Made by a program: the position numbers and the translations under genes. A stretch of 64,000 nt of DNA, from the NCBI GenBank assembly GCA_965204165.1, contig OZ241969.1, positions 2,170,001 to 2,234,000 of the forward strand. The letters are read 5' to 3'. The stretch comes from VYFG01 sp965204165. Its GTDB lineage: Bacteria > Pseudomonadota > Gammaproteobacteria > Arenicellales > Poriferihabitantaceae. A model generated the notes under the pieces. It was not told the origin of the DNA, made no database searches, and saw nothing but the letters and a program-made list of their open reading frames with translations. Positions 8,835 through 17,002 of the stretch are shown here, in pieces; within the stretch, counting starts at the first letter, position 1, and each line of letters begins with the position of its first letter.

Positions 8835-9155
8835 CTATTCCGGTTCGGGTACGTGCAGCAGCAGGCCATCGAGCGCGGGCGATGCGGTTATCTGGCAACT
8901 CAGGCGGCTGTTTTCTTCACGCTCGACTTCGGTCATCTCCAGCATGGCATCCTCGATACCGTCGATTTCACCGGTCTTGGCCAGCCATTCGGGGGCCACG
9001 AAAACGTGGCAGGTGGCGCAGGACAGGCATCCGCCGCATTCGCCCATGATATGCGGAACGTTGTTGGCGGTGGCCGCCTCCATCAGATTCAGGCCATCCT
9101 TGACCTCTGCAGAGATCACGGTTCCGTCTTGCATTTTCCAGGTGATCTTGGCCAT
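8835..9155 (-). CDS. [2Fe-2S] ferredoxin, adrenodoxin/putidaredoxin type
   Basis: A 106-aa ferredoxin. Three cluster cysteines are in ECGGCLSCATCHV, in the C-x5-C-x2-C arrangement, and the fourth is in RLSCQI near residue 86. The length is that of P450-type ferredoxins. It lies between the P450 (stop at 9180) and its reductase (start at 8831), so it most likely carries electrons between these two proteins in the cytoplasm. Confidence 0.94.
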   Translation of the reverse strand: MAKITWKMQDGTVISAEVKDGLNLMEAATANNVPHIMGECGGCLSCATCHVFVAPEWLAKTGEIDGIEDAMLEMTEVEREENSRLSCQITASPALDGLLLHVPEPE

Positions 9156-9179
9156 GGCGTTACGATCCTCGTTGCATTG

Positions 9180-10445
9180 CTAGCTTGATTTCAATTCGAC
9201 AAAAAGTGGCAGTCTTTTTATCCCGCCAACAAAGTTGGAGCGTAGAAATTCATGCTTTCCGGCTTGCCTGATCGACTTCACCCGGCCTACAAGTGCCTGC
9301 AGCAGCAAACGAACCTCGAGCCGCGCCAGCCACATCCCGAGACAAACATGAGGCCCTCCCTGGCCAAACGCCATGTGTCGATTGGGATTGCGCGTTAAGT
9401 CGATCTCGAACGGATTATCGAATTGCGTTTCGTCGCGGTTGCCGGACACGAACCAGAACAATACCTTGTCGCCTTCGCGAACTTTCTTGCCATACAACTC
9501 GAAGTCCCGCATCGCGGTGCGGCGGAAGTGCATCGTAGGAGAAGCCCAGCGGATCATTTCCTCGGTAGCGGTATCCCACAAGTCTCCGTCGGCCTGCTGC
9601 AACTTTTTCAGCAATTCCGGTTTGTTTGCCAATGCGTGCAAGGAGGCCGACAACGCGTAACGCGTGGTATCGTTTCCTGCCGCTACAACCAGGCAGAAGA
9701 AATTGCGAAACTCGGTATCGCTGATCACTTCGCCCTGTGCATTAGGCTGGGTAATCAGCTCCAGTACGCCACTCTGTTCGTTTCGGTCGGCCTTGTCTTT
9801 AATCAGCTCTTTTGCGTAATCGTAGAGTTCGGCGCCGGCTGGGGAGCGAAATGGCAACAGGCGATACTCGTCGCTGTCGTCCATGGCCAGGGGGCTTGCA
9901 TATTCGGGGTCAGAGGCAGCGATGAGTTCATCTCCCTTGGTTACCAGCCAGTCCAGATCCTCATCCGGCACGCCGATGATTTGGCCAAGCATGCGCATCG
10001 GCAGTTGTCGCGCGATCTCCTTGACCGCATCAAATTCGCCGAGAGGTAGCGACTGGTCCAGGATTTCATCACACAGTTCTCGAATAGTTTTCTCGTACTC
10101 GGCAATCACCCGCCTGGAAAAGGCCTTGCCCACAAGCATGCGCATGTGCGTGTGTTCGGGTGGATCGGTTTCCTGGAAGGTGCGCCGCGCGAGATACTCT
10201 TCGTAGCTCTGGTCTTCCAGACGAATGCCGCGGCTCGAACTCAGGAGTTCGAAATTCCTGTTGTAAGTAATGATGTCTTCGTACCGCGTGAGTGACCAGT
10301 AATCCTCGAACTCGCCGCCATCACAGCGGGCCAACGGGTCCTCCCGACGCATTCGGGCAAAAGTGTTGTGCGGAGGACCATTGATGAATGAATCATGGTC
10401 GGAAAGGACTGCGTGTCCATTGTCAGAAGGATTCCAGCTAGTCAT
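9180..10445 (-). CDS. Cytochrome P450 monooxygenase
   Basis: A 421-aa soluble bacterial P450. AAGNDTTRYALS is the oxygen-activating I helix, EEMIRWASP carries the ExxR-like K helix, and FGQGGPHVCLGMWLAR contains the heme-ligand Cys near residue 366. This heme loop resembles those of the CYP125/CYP142-like and terpene-type families. It heads an operon P450, ferredoxin, reductase, GNAT-like. ATG 10445 has GGAG about 8 bases upstream. The cluster palindrome occurs 209 bases upstream (10654-10675). In this cluster it may take the place of the absent HpaBC hydroxylase, or it may remove a substituent such as an O-methyl group. The substrate is not determined. Confidence 0.93.
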   Translation of the reverse strand: MTSWNPSDNGHAVLSDHDSFINGPPHNTFARMRREDPLARCDGGEFEDYWSLTRYEDIITYNRNFELLSSSRGIRLEDQSYEEYLARRTFQETDPPEHTHMRMLVGKAFSRRVIAEYEKTIRELCDEILDQSLPLGEFDAVKEIARQLPMRMLGQIIGVPDEDLDWLVTKGDELIAASDPEYASPLAMDDSDEYRLLPFRSPAGAELYDYAKELIKDKADRNEQSGVLELITQPNAQGEVISDTEFRNFFCLVVAAGNDTTRYALSASLHALANKPELLKKLQQADGDLWDTATEEMIRWASPTMHFRRTAMRDFELYGKKVREGDKVLFWFVSGNRDETQFDNPFEIDLTRNPNRHMAFGQGGPHVCLGMWLARLEVRLLLQALVGRVKSIRQAGKHEFLRSNFVGGIKRLPLFVELKSS

Positions 10446-10653
10446 TCAGGCATCTCCATGATTGTCCGTGTACGAGATTCGGCAGGCGCAGGAATGAATG
10501 GTCTGCAGGGCTTGTTCCCATGGTGCCATCTTGCTGGATTCAGAAATATCGGCATCTTGCATTTCATGGCCATCAGGTCGGTCGAGTCGATGTCCTTTTT
10601 TGGGCGGTTATCGACTACAGGCTTCAGTCTGGGGAACTGAACATTTTACATAA

Positions 10654-10675
10654 TATCGTTAGCATGCTAACGAAA
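10654..10675. promoter_or_regulatory. MarR-type operator palindrome, site 4
   Basis: TATCGTTAG-CATG-CTAACGAAA has an identical left arm to site 1, and seven of nine right-arm bases match. The core TTAGCATGCTAA is a perfect palindrome. It lies upstream of the P450 operon. Confidence 0.7.
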
Positions 10676-10988
10676 TCAAGTGCGATTTCCTGCTGGATGC
10701 TGCAGGTCGTATTTTCAACGCAGAAAACGGCCCGAATCCCGGGCCATTTGCACTCGCGTCATTCGGATGATTTGTTGTTCGGGCACTGTTGCCGCCGCAT
10801 TTCGAAATTGGCACGCAATGCGGGCGGTTCATGCCCAACAGGTAATATTGTCCAATGCCCGGCGATGATCATGACCAGGCAAGACACAGGATCATGGTAA
10901 TGGATCATTCGTCCATGGATTCATCGGGGCTGTTTCTGAAGGAACTTGCGCACATGGAGACATTGCCCCGGTTCACCGACCAAAAAGA

Positions 10989-11010
10989 TATCGTTCGGTT
11001 GCAAACGAAA
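10989..11010. promoter_or_regulatory. MarR-type operator palindrome, site 5
   Basis: TATCGTTCG-GTTG-CAAACGAAA keeps the spacing and outer arms of site 1 with a changed inner pair. It ends 52 bases before the hpaD start, a position where binding could block transcription of hpaD and tctCBA. Confidence 0.62.
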
Positions 11011-11062
11011 ACACCGAATGCTAAGCTAGCCTTTATCATTGTAAATTACTGGCAGAATCGGG

Positions 11063-11935
11063 ATGGGAGAAATTGTCGGCGCTGGTTTTCTGTCACACGC
11101 CCCCACCATCATGTTCCCCCGTGAATTGAGACTGGAGCTCAATGAGGGAAAGGAGATCAGCCTGGTGCCCGGGCTGGAGCGCATTCGCCGCGAAGTGCTT
11201 GATGAACTGCAACCGGATACCATCCTGCTCCTCGATTCACACTGGTTTACCACCTGGGAGTTTGTCGTCACCTCACACGAACGGCTGCAGGGAAAATTCA
11301 CCTCAGAAGAACTGCCCCGCGGCATGACGCAGGTCCCCTACAATCTGAAAGGCAACCCGGCATTCGCCCGTCTGCTGGCGGAGAAGGTCAATTACAGGGG
11401 TACCCGCTGCTATCCCTGTGACGATCCCTGCTTGCCGCTCCATTACCCGACCATCAACACCGCGCACTATCTCAATCGCGGGGAGACCTGGCTGTCCATG
11501 GGGCTGTGCCAGACGGCACGCGATCACAATTTCCTCGCTGTTGGCCGCGGCATTGCCGACGCGGTTGCCACCTCGGATCAGCGCGTCGTGATCATCGCCA
11601 GCGGTGGCATGAGCCATCGTTTCTGGCCGTTCGATGAAATCCCCGATCACGAATCATCCGACCCGATTCATATCCGTACGCCGGAGGCACGCGCTGCGGA
11701 CGAGGAACGTATCGATTGGTGGCAGCAGGGCAATCACGCGCGCGTCATTGATGAGATGGAGGCGTTTCGTCCGCATAAGCCGGAAGGCATGTTCGGACAC
11801 TACCTGATCATGATCGGCGCCCTGGGCGAGCATGAGTGCAATGCGAAAGGGCGGATGTTCAGTGACTATGAAAACGCGACTGGCACGGGGCAGGTGCATG
11901 TCTGGTTTGATAAACCCGAAACCGGCTGGCACTGA
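11063..11935 (+). CDS. hpaD: HpaD-like class III extradiol ring-cleavage dioxygenase (LigB superfamily)
   Basis: A 290-aa LigB-superfamily enzyme related to 3,4-dihydroxyphenylacetate 2,3-dioxygenase (HpaD/HpcB). GAGFLSHAPTIM holds an iron-ligand His near residue 12, LLLDSHWFTTWEF holds another near residue 60, and VIIASGGMSHRFWPFDE is the catalytic His segment near residue 183. It opens the catechol ring next to the hydroxyls to give a semialdehyde for HpaE. The gene is first in a plus-strand unit with tctC 68 bases downstream. A palindromic operator-like site lies just upstream. A different catechol (for example a longer-chain homologue) is possible. Confidence 0.88.
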   Translation: MGEIVGAGFLSHAPTIMFPRELRLELNEGKEISLVPGLERIRREVLDELQPDTILLLDSHWFTTWEFVVTSHERLQGKFTSEELPRGMTQVPYNLKGNPAFARLLAEKVNYRGTRCYPCDDPCLPLHYPTINTAHYLNRGETWLSMGLCQTARDHNFLAVGRGIADAVATSDQRVVIIASGGMSHRFWPFDEIPDHESSDPIHIRTPEARAADEERIDWWQQGNHARVIDEMEAFRPHKPEGMFGHYLIMIGALGEHECNAKGRMFSDYENATGTGQVHVWFDKPETGWH

Positions 11936-12003
11936 AATTGTGCTTCTGGCTGTGTGCGGGTGTTGGTAATAGATTAACTACAAACTGAAAATCTGGAGGA
12001 ATT

Positions 12004-12936
12004 ATGAAAAAGTTAGCCTTGGCCCTGATCATGGGCTTGTCTTTTGTTGTTTTTACGGCACAGGCCGAGTATCCGGAAAAACCGGTCACCTTTATCGTGC
12101 CCTGGCCGCCTGGTGATCTGGAAGACGTGCTGACCCGCATGATTGCAGATGAATTCCAGGCCGAATACGGGGTGCCTGCGGCAGTAGTCAACAAGCCTGG
12201 CGGCGGCGGCGGACCGTTCCCTGGAGCTGTCGAAGTAGCAAACGCACCGGCCGACGGCTACACCGTTGGCTCGTTCATTATCGCCATCCCGGTGGTTGGA
12301 CCGAATATCGGTATTCCCGAACTGAGTCCCAATCCATTCGAGCCCATAGGCAACTTCCTTACGTACCCTTTTGTGATCGTCGCAAATGGAGATGCGCCCT
12401 ATGACGACATGCAGGGACTGGCCGAACACGCCAGAGAGAATGACGTCACGCTCGGCCACTTCGGCACTCCGCTGATTCCGACCAAGGTGACTCTGGCGCT
12501 GGCGGTGCACCTGGATTTCGAATATGCCTCGGATGCAGCCTTCGATGCGCTCGATTGCAATACCTTGGCTTCAGGTGATGCCGACGTGATCAATACCACG
12601 TTGCAGCTGGTGCTGCCTTGCCTGGACAAGGTTAAGGTTCTGGCCTCGATTACCGGGGATCGTATTTCGAAAACACCCGATGCCCCGACAGTGGCCGAAA
12701 TTGCGCCCGAACTCGATATCTCACTGTGGAACGGACTGTTCGTCCATAAGGATACCCCGGCGGATGCGCGGGAAAAAATCCGCAGTGTCGCCATGCGCGT
12801 CATGCAGTCAGACCAGGCAAAGGAACTGTCGAATGAAACCGGCGCCTTGATCTACTGGCAGGATGTCGACCAGGCCTACGAACAGATCGAACGCGACATA
12901 GTTTCCTTTGGCCGTATAAACCAGATACTCGAGTAG
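12004..12936 (+). CDS. tctC: Tripartite tricarboxylate transporter substrate-binding protein (TctC/Bug family)
   Basis: A 310-aa periplasmic protein. Residues 1-21 form a signal peptide (basic start, hydrophobic core, cleavage after AQA), and the mature protein starts EYPEKPVTFIVPWPPGD, where the conserved P-W-P-P-G-x loop of Bug proteins binds carboxylates. VVNKPGGGGGPFPGAVEVANAPADGYTVG is the typical family block. GGAGG lies about 6 bases before the ATG. It is the first gene of a tctCBA set and follows hpaD, so the bound solute may be the aromatic acid or amide degraded by this cluster. This is inferred from position only. Confidence 0.9.
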   Translation: MKKLALALIMGLSFVVFTAQAEYPEKPVTFIVPWPPGDLEDVLTRMIADEFQAEYGVPAAVVNKPGGGGGPFPGAVEVANAPADGYTVGSFIIAIPVVGPNIGIPELSPNPFEPIGNFLTYPFVIVANGDAPYDDMQGLAEHARENDVTLGHFGTPLIPTKVTLALAVHLDFEYASDAAFDALDCNTLASGDADVINTTLQLVLPCLDKVKVLASITGDRISKTPDAPTVAEIAPELDISLWNGLFVHKDTPADAREKIRSVAMRVMQSDQAKELSNETGALIYWQDVDQAYEQIERDIVSFGRINQILE

Positions 12937-13000
12937 AGCCGCAATTCAGTTTATTGTTGCCATGAGTTAGGCCTTTTCGCTTACGTAGAGGGGTAGGTCA

Positions 13001-13540
13001 ATGGCCGGAAAACCGGGATTCGTGAGTTTTTTTGAGCGCGAACGCCATCCCGGCGATCTGGCCTTTGCCGTGGCGTTTTTGCTCTTGTCTGTTTTCCTGG
13101 TCAGCCAGCTTGGCGAACAGGCTATATGGGCCAAGCGAACCAAGTTTTTTGCCCAGCCCGCCTTCTGGCCGACCATCAGCCTGAGCGGTATGTTGCTTTT
13201 CGCCGTACTGCATTGCATCGGCTCCCTGGTTTCACCGCGAACGCCTGGACGTGGTCCCGAGGTAATATTCTGGATTCGTTCCCTCGAGTATTCGGTCTGG
13301 TTTCTGATCTACGTCTGGATCGTTCCCAGGATCGGGTATCTGGGAGCCACGCTGTTGTTCACCTTGGCTTTGACCTACCGGGTGGGGTACCGCACAAAGG
13401 ATATGTATCTTGGTGCCGCGGCAATGGGGGTGGGCATTGTGGTGATTTTCAAGGCGTTCTTACAGGTAAAGATTCCGGCCGGACAGGTTTACGAATTTCT
13501 GCCTGATGGCATCCGTAATTTCATGTTGTTGTACCTCTGA
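13001..13540 (+). CDS. tctB: Tripartite tricarboxylate transporter small membrane subunit TctB
   Basis: A 179-aa protein with four hydrophobic stretches (about residues 22-40, 60-80, 95-125, 140-165), as in TctB, the poorly conserved small subunit. It ends nine bases before tctA, and a GGGGTAGG stretch precedes the ATG. Identity rests on topology, size and position between tctC and tctA. Confidence 0.85.
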   Translation: MAGKPGFVSFFERERHPGDLAFAVAFLLLSVFLVSQLGEQAIWAKRTKFFAQPAFWPTISLSGMLLFAVLHCIGSLVSPRTPGRGPEVIFWIRSLEYSVWFLIYVWIVPRIGYLGATLLFTLALTYRVGYRTKDMYLGAAAMGVGIVVIFKAFLQVKIPAGQVYEFLPDGIRNFMLLYL

Positions 13541-13549
13541 GTCGATTGC

Positions 13550-15052
13550 ATGGAAACCCTGGCTGCAGCCATTGCCATTCTTCTGCGCTGGGAAGTGCTC
13601 GGTGCGCTGTTGGTGGGCTCGGTCGGCGGAGTAATCATCGGTGCCGTTCCGGGTGTGGGCGCAGCGGTTGCCATCGCCATCCTCTTGCCGGCAACCTTTG
13701 CGATGGAACCCATTGTCGGTTTGACCTTGCTGCTCGGAATTTACGGGTCATCGATGTACGGGGGCGCGATACCTGCAATCCTGATCAACACACCGGGTAC
13801 CGCTGTCAATGCCCTGACCACTTACGATGGCCATCCCATCGCCCGTGATGGCAATCCGAAGCGGGCGTTGTCCCTGGCTTACTCGGCTTCTTTCTTTGGG
13901 GGGATCTTTTCGGTCGTCTGCCTGATATTGCTGGCGCAGGTTCTGGCCTTGGTCGCGCCGCACTTCGGCAGCCGTGAGATTTTTCTCGCCGCGTTGCTTG
14001 GAGTGGTGCTGGTAGTGCTGGCCCATCGTGGCAAGGTATTCGTGGCCGGCATGTTGGCATGTTTCGGGATTTTCTTGAATACGGTGGGACTGGAGCCGGT
14101 CAAGTACACACGACGCTTTACATTCGATCAGACCTGGCTCGCTTCGGGGGTAGACCTGATTGTTGTCGTATTGGGGCTGTTCGCGCTTTCCCAGGCTTTC
14201 CTCCTGCTGGTTGACAAGGACACCCATCCCGAAGCGACGAGGGTAGAAGGCGGGTTGTTCGAAGGTCTGAAGGAACTCTGGATCTACAAACGCGTGGCAA
14301 CCGTGGGGTCATCCTTCGGCGTGCTCATGGGCATGATCCCGGGTGTCGGAGAATTCACCTCGCAGTTCATGTCCTACACCTATGCACAAAAGACCTCGAA
14401 AACACCGGAACTCTTCGGCAAGGGAGCTCCGGAGGGGTTGGTCGCTGCCGAGTCGGCAAACAATGCTGTGCCCGGTGCGGCGATGATCCCGCTGTTGGCG
14501 CTGGGTATCCCCGGAGAGGCTCTGACGGCGATGATGCTGTCAGTTTTTTATGTGCATAACGTGATCCCCGGGCCGCAACTCTTCGCCAACCAGATGCCTT
14601 TTGTGGTCGCACTCTACATCGGGTTATTTCTGCTGAACATCTTTGTCCTGATATTCCTCATCTTTTCTACCAACCAGATTCTCCGGGTGATTCGCATCCC
14701 GAGCAGGTTCCTGGGCGTGATGATATTGACGTTAGCCTTTGTCGGTCTTTATTCGTTGCGGAACTCGATGACCGATTGCGCGATTGGCGCGGCGTTCGGC
14801 GTATTCGGGTTGATACTGAAACGTTTGGATTTGCCGAGTGTCCCCATCGTGCTCGGAATGGTACTGGGCGGAATCATGGAAGTGAAACTGCGATCGTCGA
14901 TGGCGCGTGTCAAAAGCCCCTTGGATTTTATCGACAGACCGATCGCGGCGATTATCTTTGCGGCGATTGTGCTGGTTATCGGCATTCACCTGTGGACCTA
15001 CTTCAGGAGGACCGGCAAGACCGCCGGAAACCGGGGAGAGAATCGGGATTGA
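13550..15052 (+). CDS. tctA: Tripartite tricarboxylate transporter large permease TctA
   Basis: A 500-aa integral membrane protein with about 12 hydrophobic segments. It carries the family motifs GGVIIGAVPGVGAAVAIA near residue 25, NTPGTAVNALTTYDGHP near residue 85, and MIPGVGEFTSQFMSY followed by SANNAVPGAAMIPLLALGIPG near residues 265-325. TctA forms the channel of this cation-driven uptake system. It is the last gene of the hpaD-tctCBA unit and converges with the sulfatase gene 33 bases downstream. Confidence 0.95.
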   Translation: METLAAAIAILLRWEVLGALLVGSVGGVIIGAVPGVGAAVAIAILLPATFAMEPIVGLTLLLGIYGSSMYGGAIPAILINTPGTAVNALTTYDGHPIARDGNPKRALSLAYSASFFGGIFSVVCLILLAQVLALVAPHFGSREIFLAALLGVVLVVLAHRGKVFVAGMLACFGIFLNTVGLEPVKYTRRFTFDQTWLASGVDLIVVVLGLFALSQAFLLLVDKDTHPEATRVEGGLFEGLKELWIYKRVATVGSSFGVLMGMIPGVGEFTSQFMSYTYAQKTSKTPELFGKGAPEGLVAAESANNAVPGAAMIPLLALGIPGEALTAMMLSVFYVHNVIPGPQLFANQMPFVVALYIGLFLLNIFVLIFLIFSTNQILRVIRIPSRFLGVMILTLAFVGLYSLRNSMTDCAIGAAFGVFGLILKRLDLPSVPIVLGMVLGGIMEVKLRSSMARVKSPLDFIDRPIAAIIFAAIVLVIGIHLWTYFRRTGKTAGNRGENRD

Positions 15053-15085
15053 TATCCGGATCGGCCGGCGGTGAGCGGCTGAGCG

Positions 15086-16705
15086 CTACCATCGACCGAT
15101 GATGATTCCCCACTCCTCGTCACGCTCAGGGCCTTGTCCCGCCATGAAGCCGTAGTCCAACCCGCAACGGCGTCGCAAATTTCCGCGCCATTCGAACAGG
15201 TATTCCTGCATTTCTTGACGAATTCCGGCGTATCGGGTGTCCTCCCCGAGGTCTACCAGTTCGTCCGGATCGTTCTCCAGGTCAAACAGTTGTGACGGAA
15301 ATGTGTGGTGGTGGATGTATTTCCAGTGATGGTCACTAACCATCGTCGCGCGACACTGATACGGTTCAAGGTTGAGCAGGGCACGTGGGCCGCGATCGGC
15401 GTAATCGATTTCACTGACTGCATATTCACGTTGAAAAACGTCTGCCTGGCCGTGAATCAGGGGCAACAGGGATTGACCCTCAAGACGTTCCCGGCAGGGC
15501 AAGCCACCTGCAAACTGGATGAAGCTGGGAAGAATATCGACCGCTTCAACCAGTTCACTGCAGGTCTGTCCCCGGGTTGTGTCGGCGTCCGTTCGCGGAT
15601 CGGCAATAATCAGCGGCACCTTGGCCGAGACGTCGTGAAACAGATCTTTTTCTCCGAGCCAATGATCACCGAGATAATCGCCGTGGTCGGCGGTGAAAAC
15701 AACCAGGGTATTCTGCTCCAGGCCTTGTGCCCGCATGAAATCGAACAACCGACCGAGATGGTCGTCGATTTGCCTGATCAGGCCCATGTACGCCGGAACG
15801 ACAGTGTCTCTGACTTCATCGCGAGAATAGGAAACGCTGTATTCCTGCTCCATGAATGCCTGGTAGACAGGGTGGGGATTCTGACACTCGCCTTCATTTC
15901 GAACCGCACTCGGTATCTCGAGCTGTTGGTACATTTCGTGGTAAGGGGCCGGGGCGATGACCGGCCAGTGTGGTTTGATGTAACTCAGATGCAGGCACCA
16001 GGGCTGGCTGCCACACTCTCGAATAAAATCCATTGCGCGCCGCGTGGTAAACGCGGTTTCCGAATGTTCTTCGTTGATCGCCGCGGGATATTTTGAACTG
16101 CGCAGCAACCAGCCCGAATGCAGATTGCCATCGGGGTCGACACTGCTGTTGGCATTTTTGTCCCAGGGGTTATCCGGGTCATAGCCCAGTGACTTCAGGT
16201 ATGTGTCGTAACCCTGGCCGGGATTGATGGCCAGTACAGGATCAGGATACAGGCCTTCATGGGATTCATAGGGTTCGAAGCCGCCGGTTTGTGAAGCCCT
16301 GCACCAGGGTGAGTCTGGATCGAGGCCGAGCGCGGATATTTCCTTCAAATCCTTATGGACGTGTGTTTTTCCCACCACGGCCGAGCGGTAACCCAGAGGC
16401 TGCAGGTAGTCGGCAATCATCTTTTCGTCCAGGCGGGCGTTGTCGTCATTTCCCAGCACGCCATGACTGGAGGAATATCGGCCACTGTAAAAACTGGCAC
16501 GTGAAGGCGCGCAAATCGGGGCGGCACAATAGGCGTGCGTGAAGCGTACCCCTCGCTTGGCGAGCTTGTCGATATTCGGTGTCTGCAGGATTGGATGACC
16601 ATAGCAGGACAGATAATCGAAGCGCAGCTGATCGCACATGATGAAAAGAATGTTGCCGGGGTGCGTATTTTTTTTCATCGGAAATATGACCCGTGTGTGA
16701 TCCAT
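15086..16705 (-). CDS. Sulfatase (type I, formylglycine-dependent)
   Basis: A 539-aa alkaline-phosphatase-superfamily sulfatase. NILFIMCDQLRFDYLSCYGH carries the first metal ligands, and ICAPSRASFYSGRYSSSHG is the C-x-P-S-R signature whose Cys becomes formylglycine. VVFTADHGDYLGDHWLGEKD carries further metal ligands. No signal peptide is evident, which suggests a cytoplasmic enzyme like choline sulfatase and phosphonate monoester hydrolases. It converges with tctA. It may release sulfate from an aryl or alkyl sulfate that enters the pathway, but no operator copy was found upstream. ATG 16678 (MKKNTHPG) is an alternative start. Confidence 0.9.
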   Translation of the reverse strand: MDHTRVIFPMKKNTHPGNILFIMCDQLRFDYLSCYGHPILQTPNIDKLAKRGVRFTHAYCAAPICAPSRASFYSGRYSSSHGVLGNDDNARLDEKMIADYLQPLGYRSAVVGKTHVHKDLKEISALGLDPDSPWCRASQTGGFEPYESHEGLYPDPVLAINPGQGYDTYLKSLGYDPDNPWDKNANSSVDPDGNLHSGWLLRSSKYPAAINEEHSETAFTTRRAMDFIRECGSQPWCLHLSYIKPHWPVIAPAPYHEMYQQLEIPSAVRNEGECQNPHPVYQAFMEQEYSVSYSRDEVRDTVVPAYMGLIRQIDDHLGRLFDFMRAQGLEQNTLVVFTADHGDYLGDHWLGEKDLFHDVSAKVPLIIADPRTDADTTRGQTCSELVEAVDILPSFIQFAGGLPCRERLEGQSLLPLIHGQADVFQREYAVSEIDYADRGPRALLNLEPYQCRATMVSDHHWKYIHHHTFPSQLFDLENDPDELVDLGEDTRYAGIRQEMQEYLFEWRGNLRRRCGLDYGFMAGQGPERDEEWGIIIGRW

Positions 16706-17002
16706 GCAAAGTTACCATGTATTCCGAAGTGTACCCACGAAGTTGGATAACGACATCATGAGACCCGAGCCACAAGTTGAACTCAAGTGTTCCGGTAGGG
16801 GGCGAACAAAAAAGTACAGCACAATCAGTCGTGATTTTGACGCATGCGCAAAAGGGCATGCTTGGCTTTCCCTTCCATAAGCTCAATAAGAACAATCACA
16901 TATCTTTACTGTGCACCGAACCAATGGCGCAAAAGATGGTGTTGGTTATTTTTCTGCCTTGACCGGAGTGGTCACGCGATCAACTGTGCTCTTCCATCAG
17001 GC
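16706..17002. other. Intergenic boundary between the catabolic block and the core genome
   Basis: No gene is seen. Base composition moves from AT-richer DNA (to about 16,970) to the strongly GC-rich DNA of the housekeeping block. It should contain the sulfatase promoter, but no clear -10/-35 pair was picked out. Confidence 0.5.

Larger units (their letters stand above)
10446..11062. other. Divergent intergenic region between P450 operon and hpaD
   Basis: These 617 bases hold no convincing gene. They carry two operator-like palindromes (10654-10675 and 10989-11010), one for each divergent unit. Short ATG frames here have no recognisable domains and are unlikely to be coding. Confidence 0.6.
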
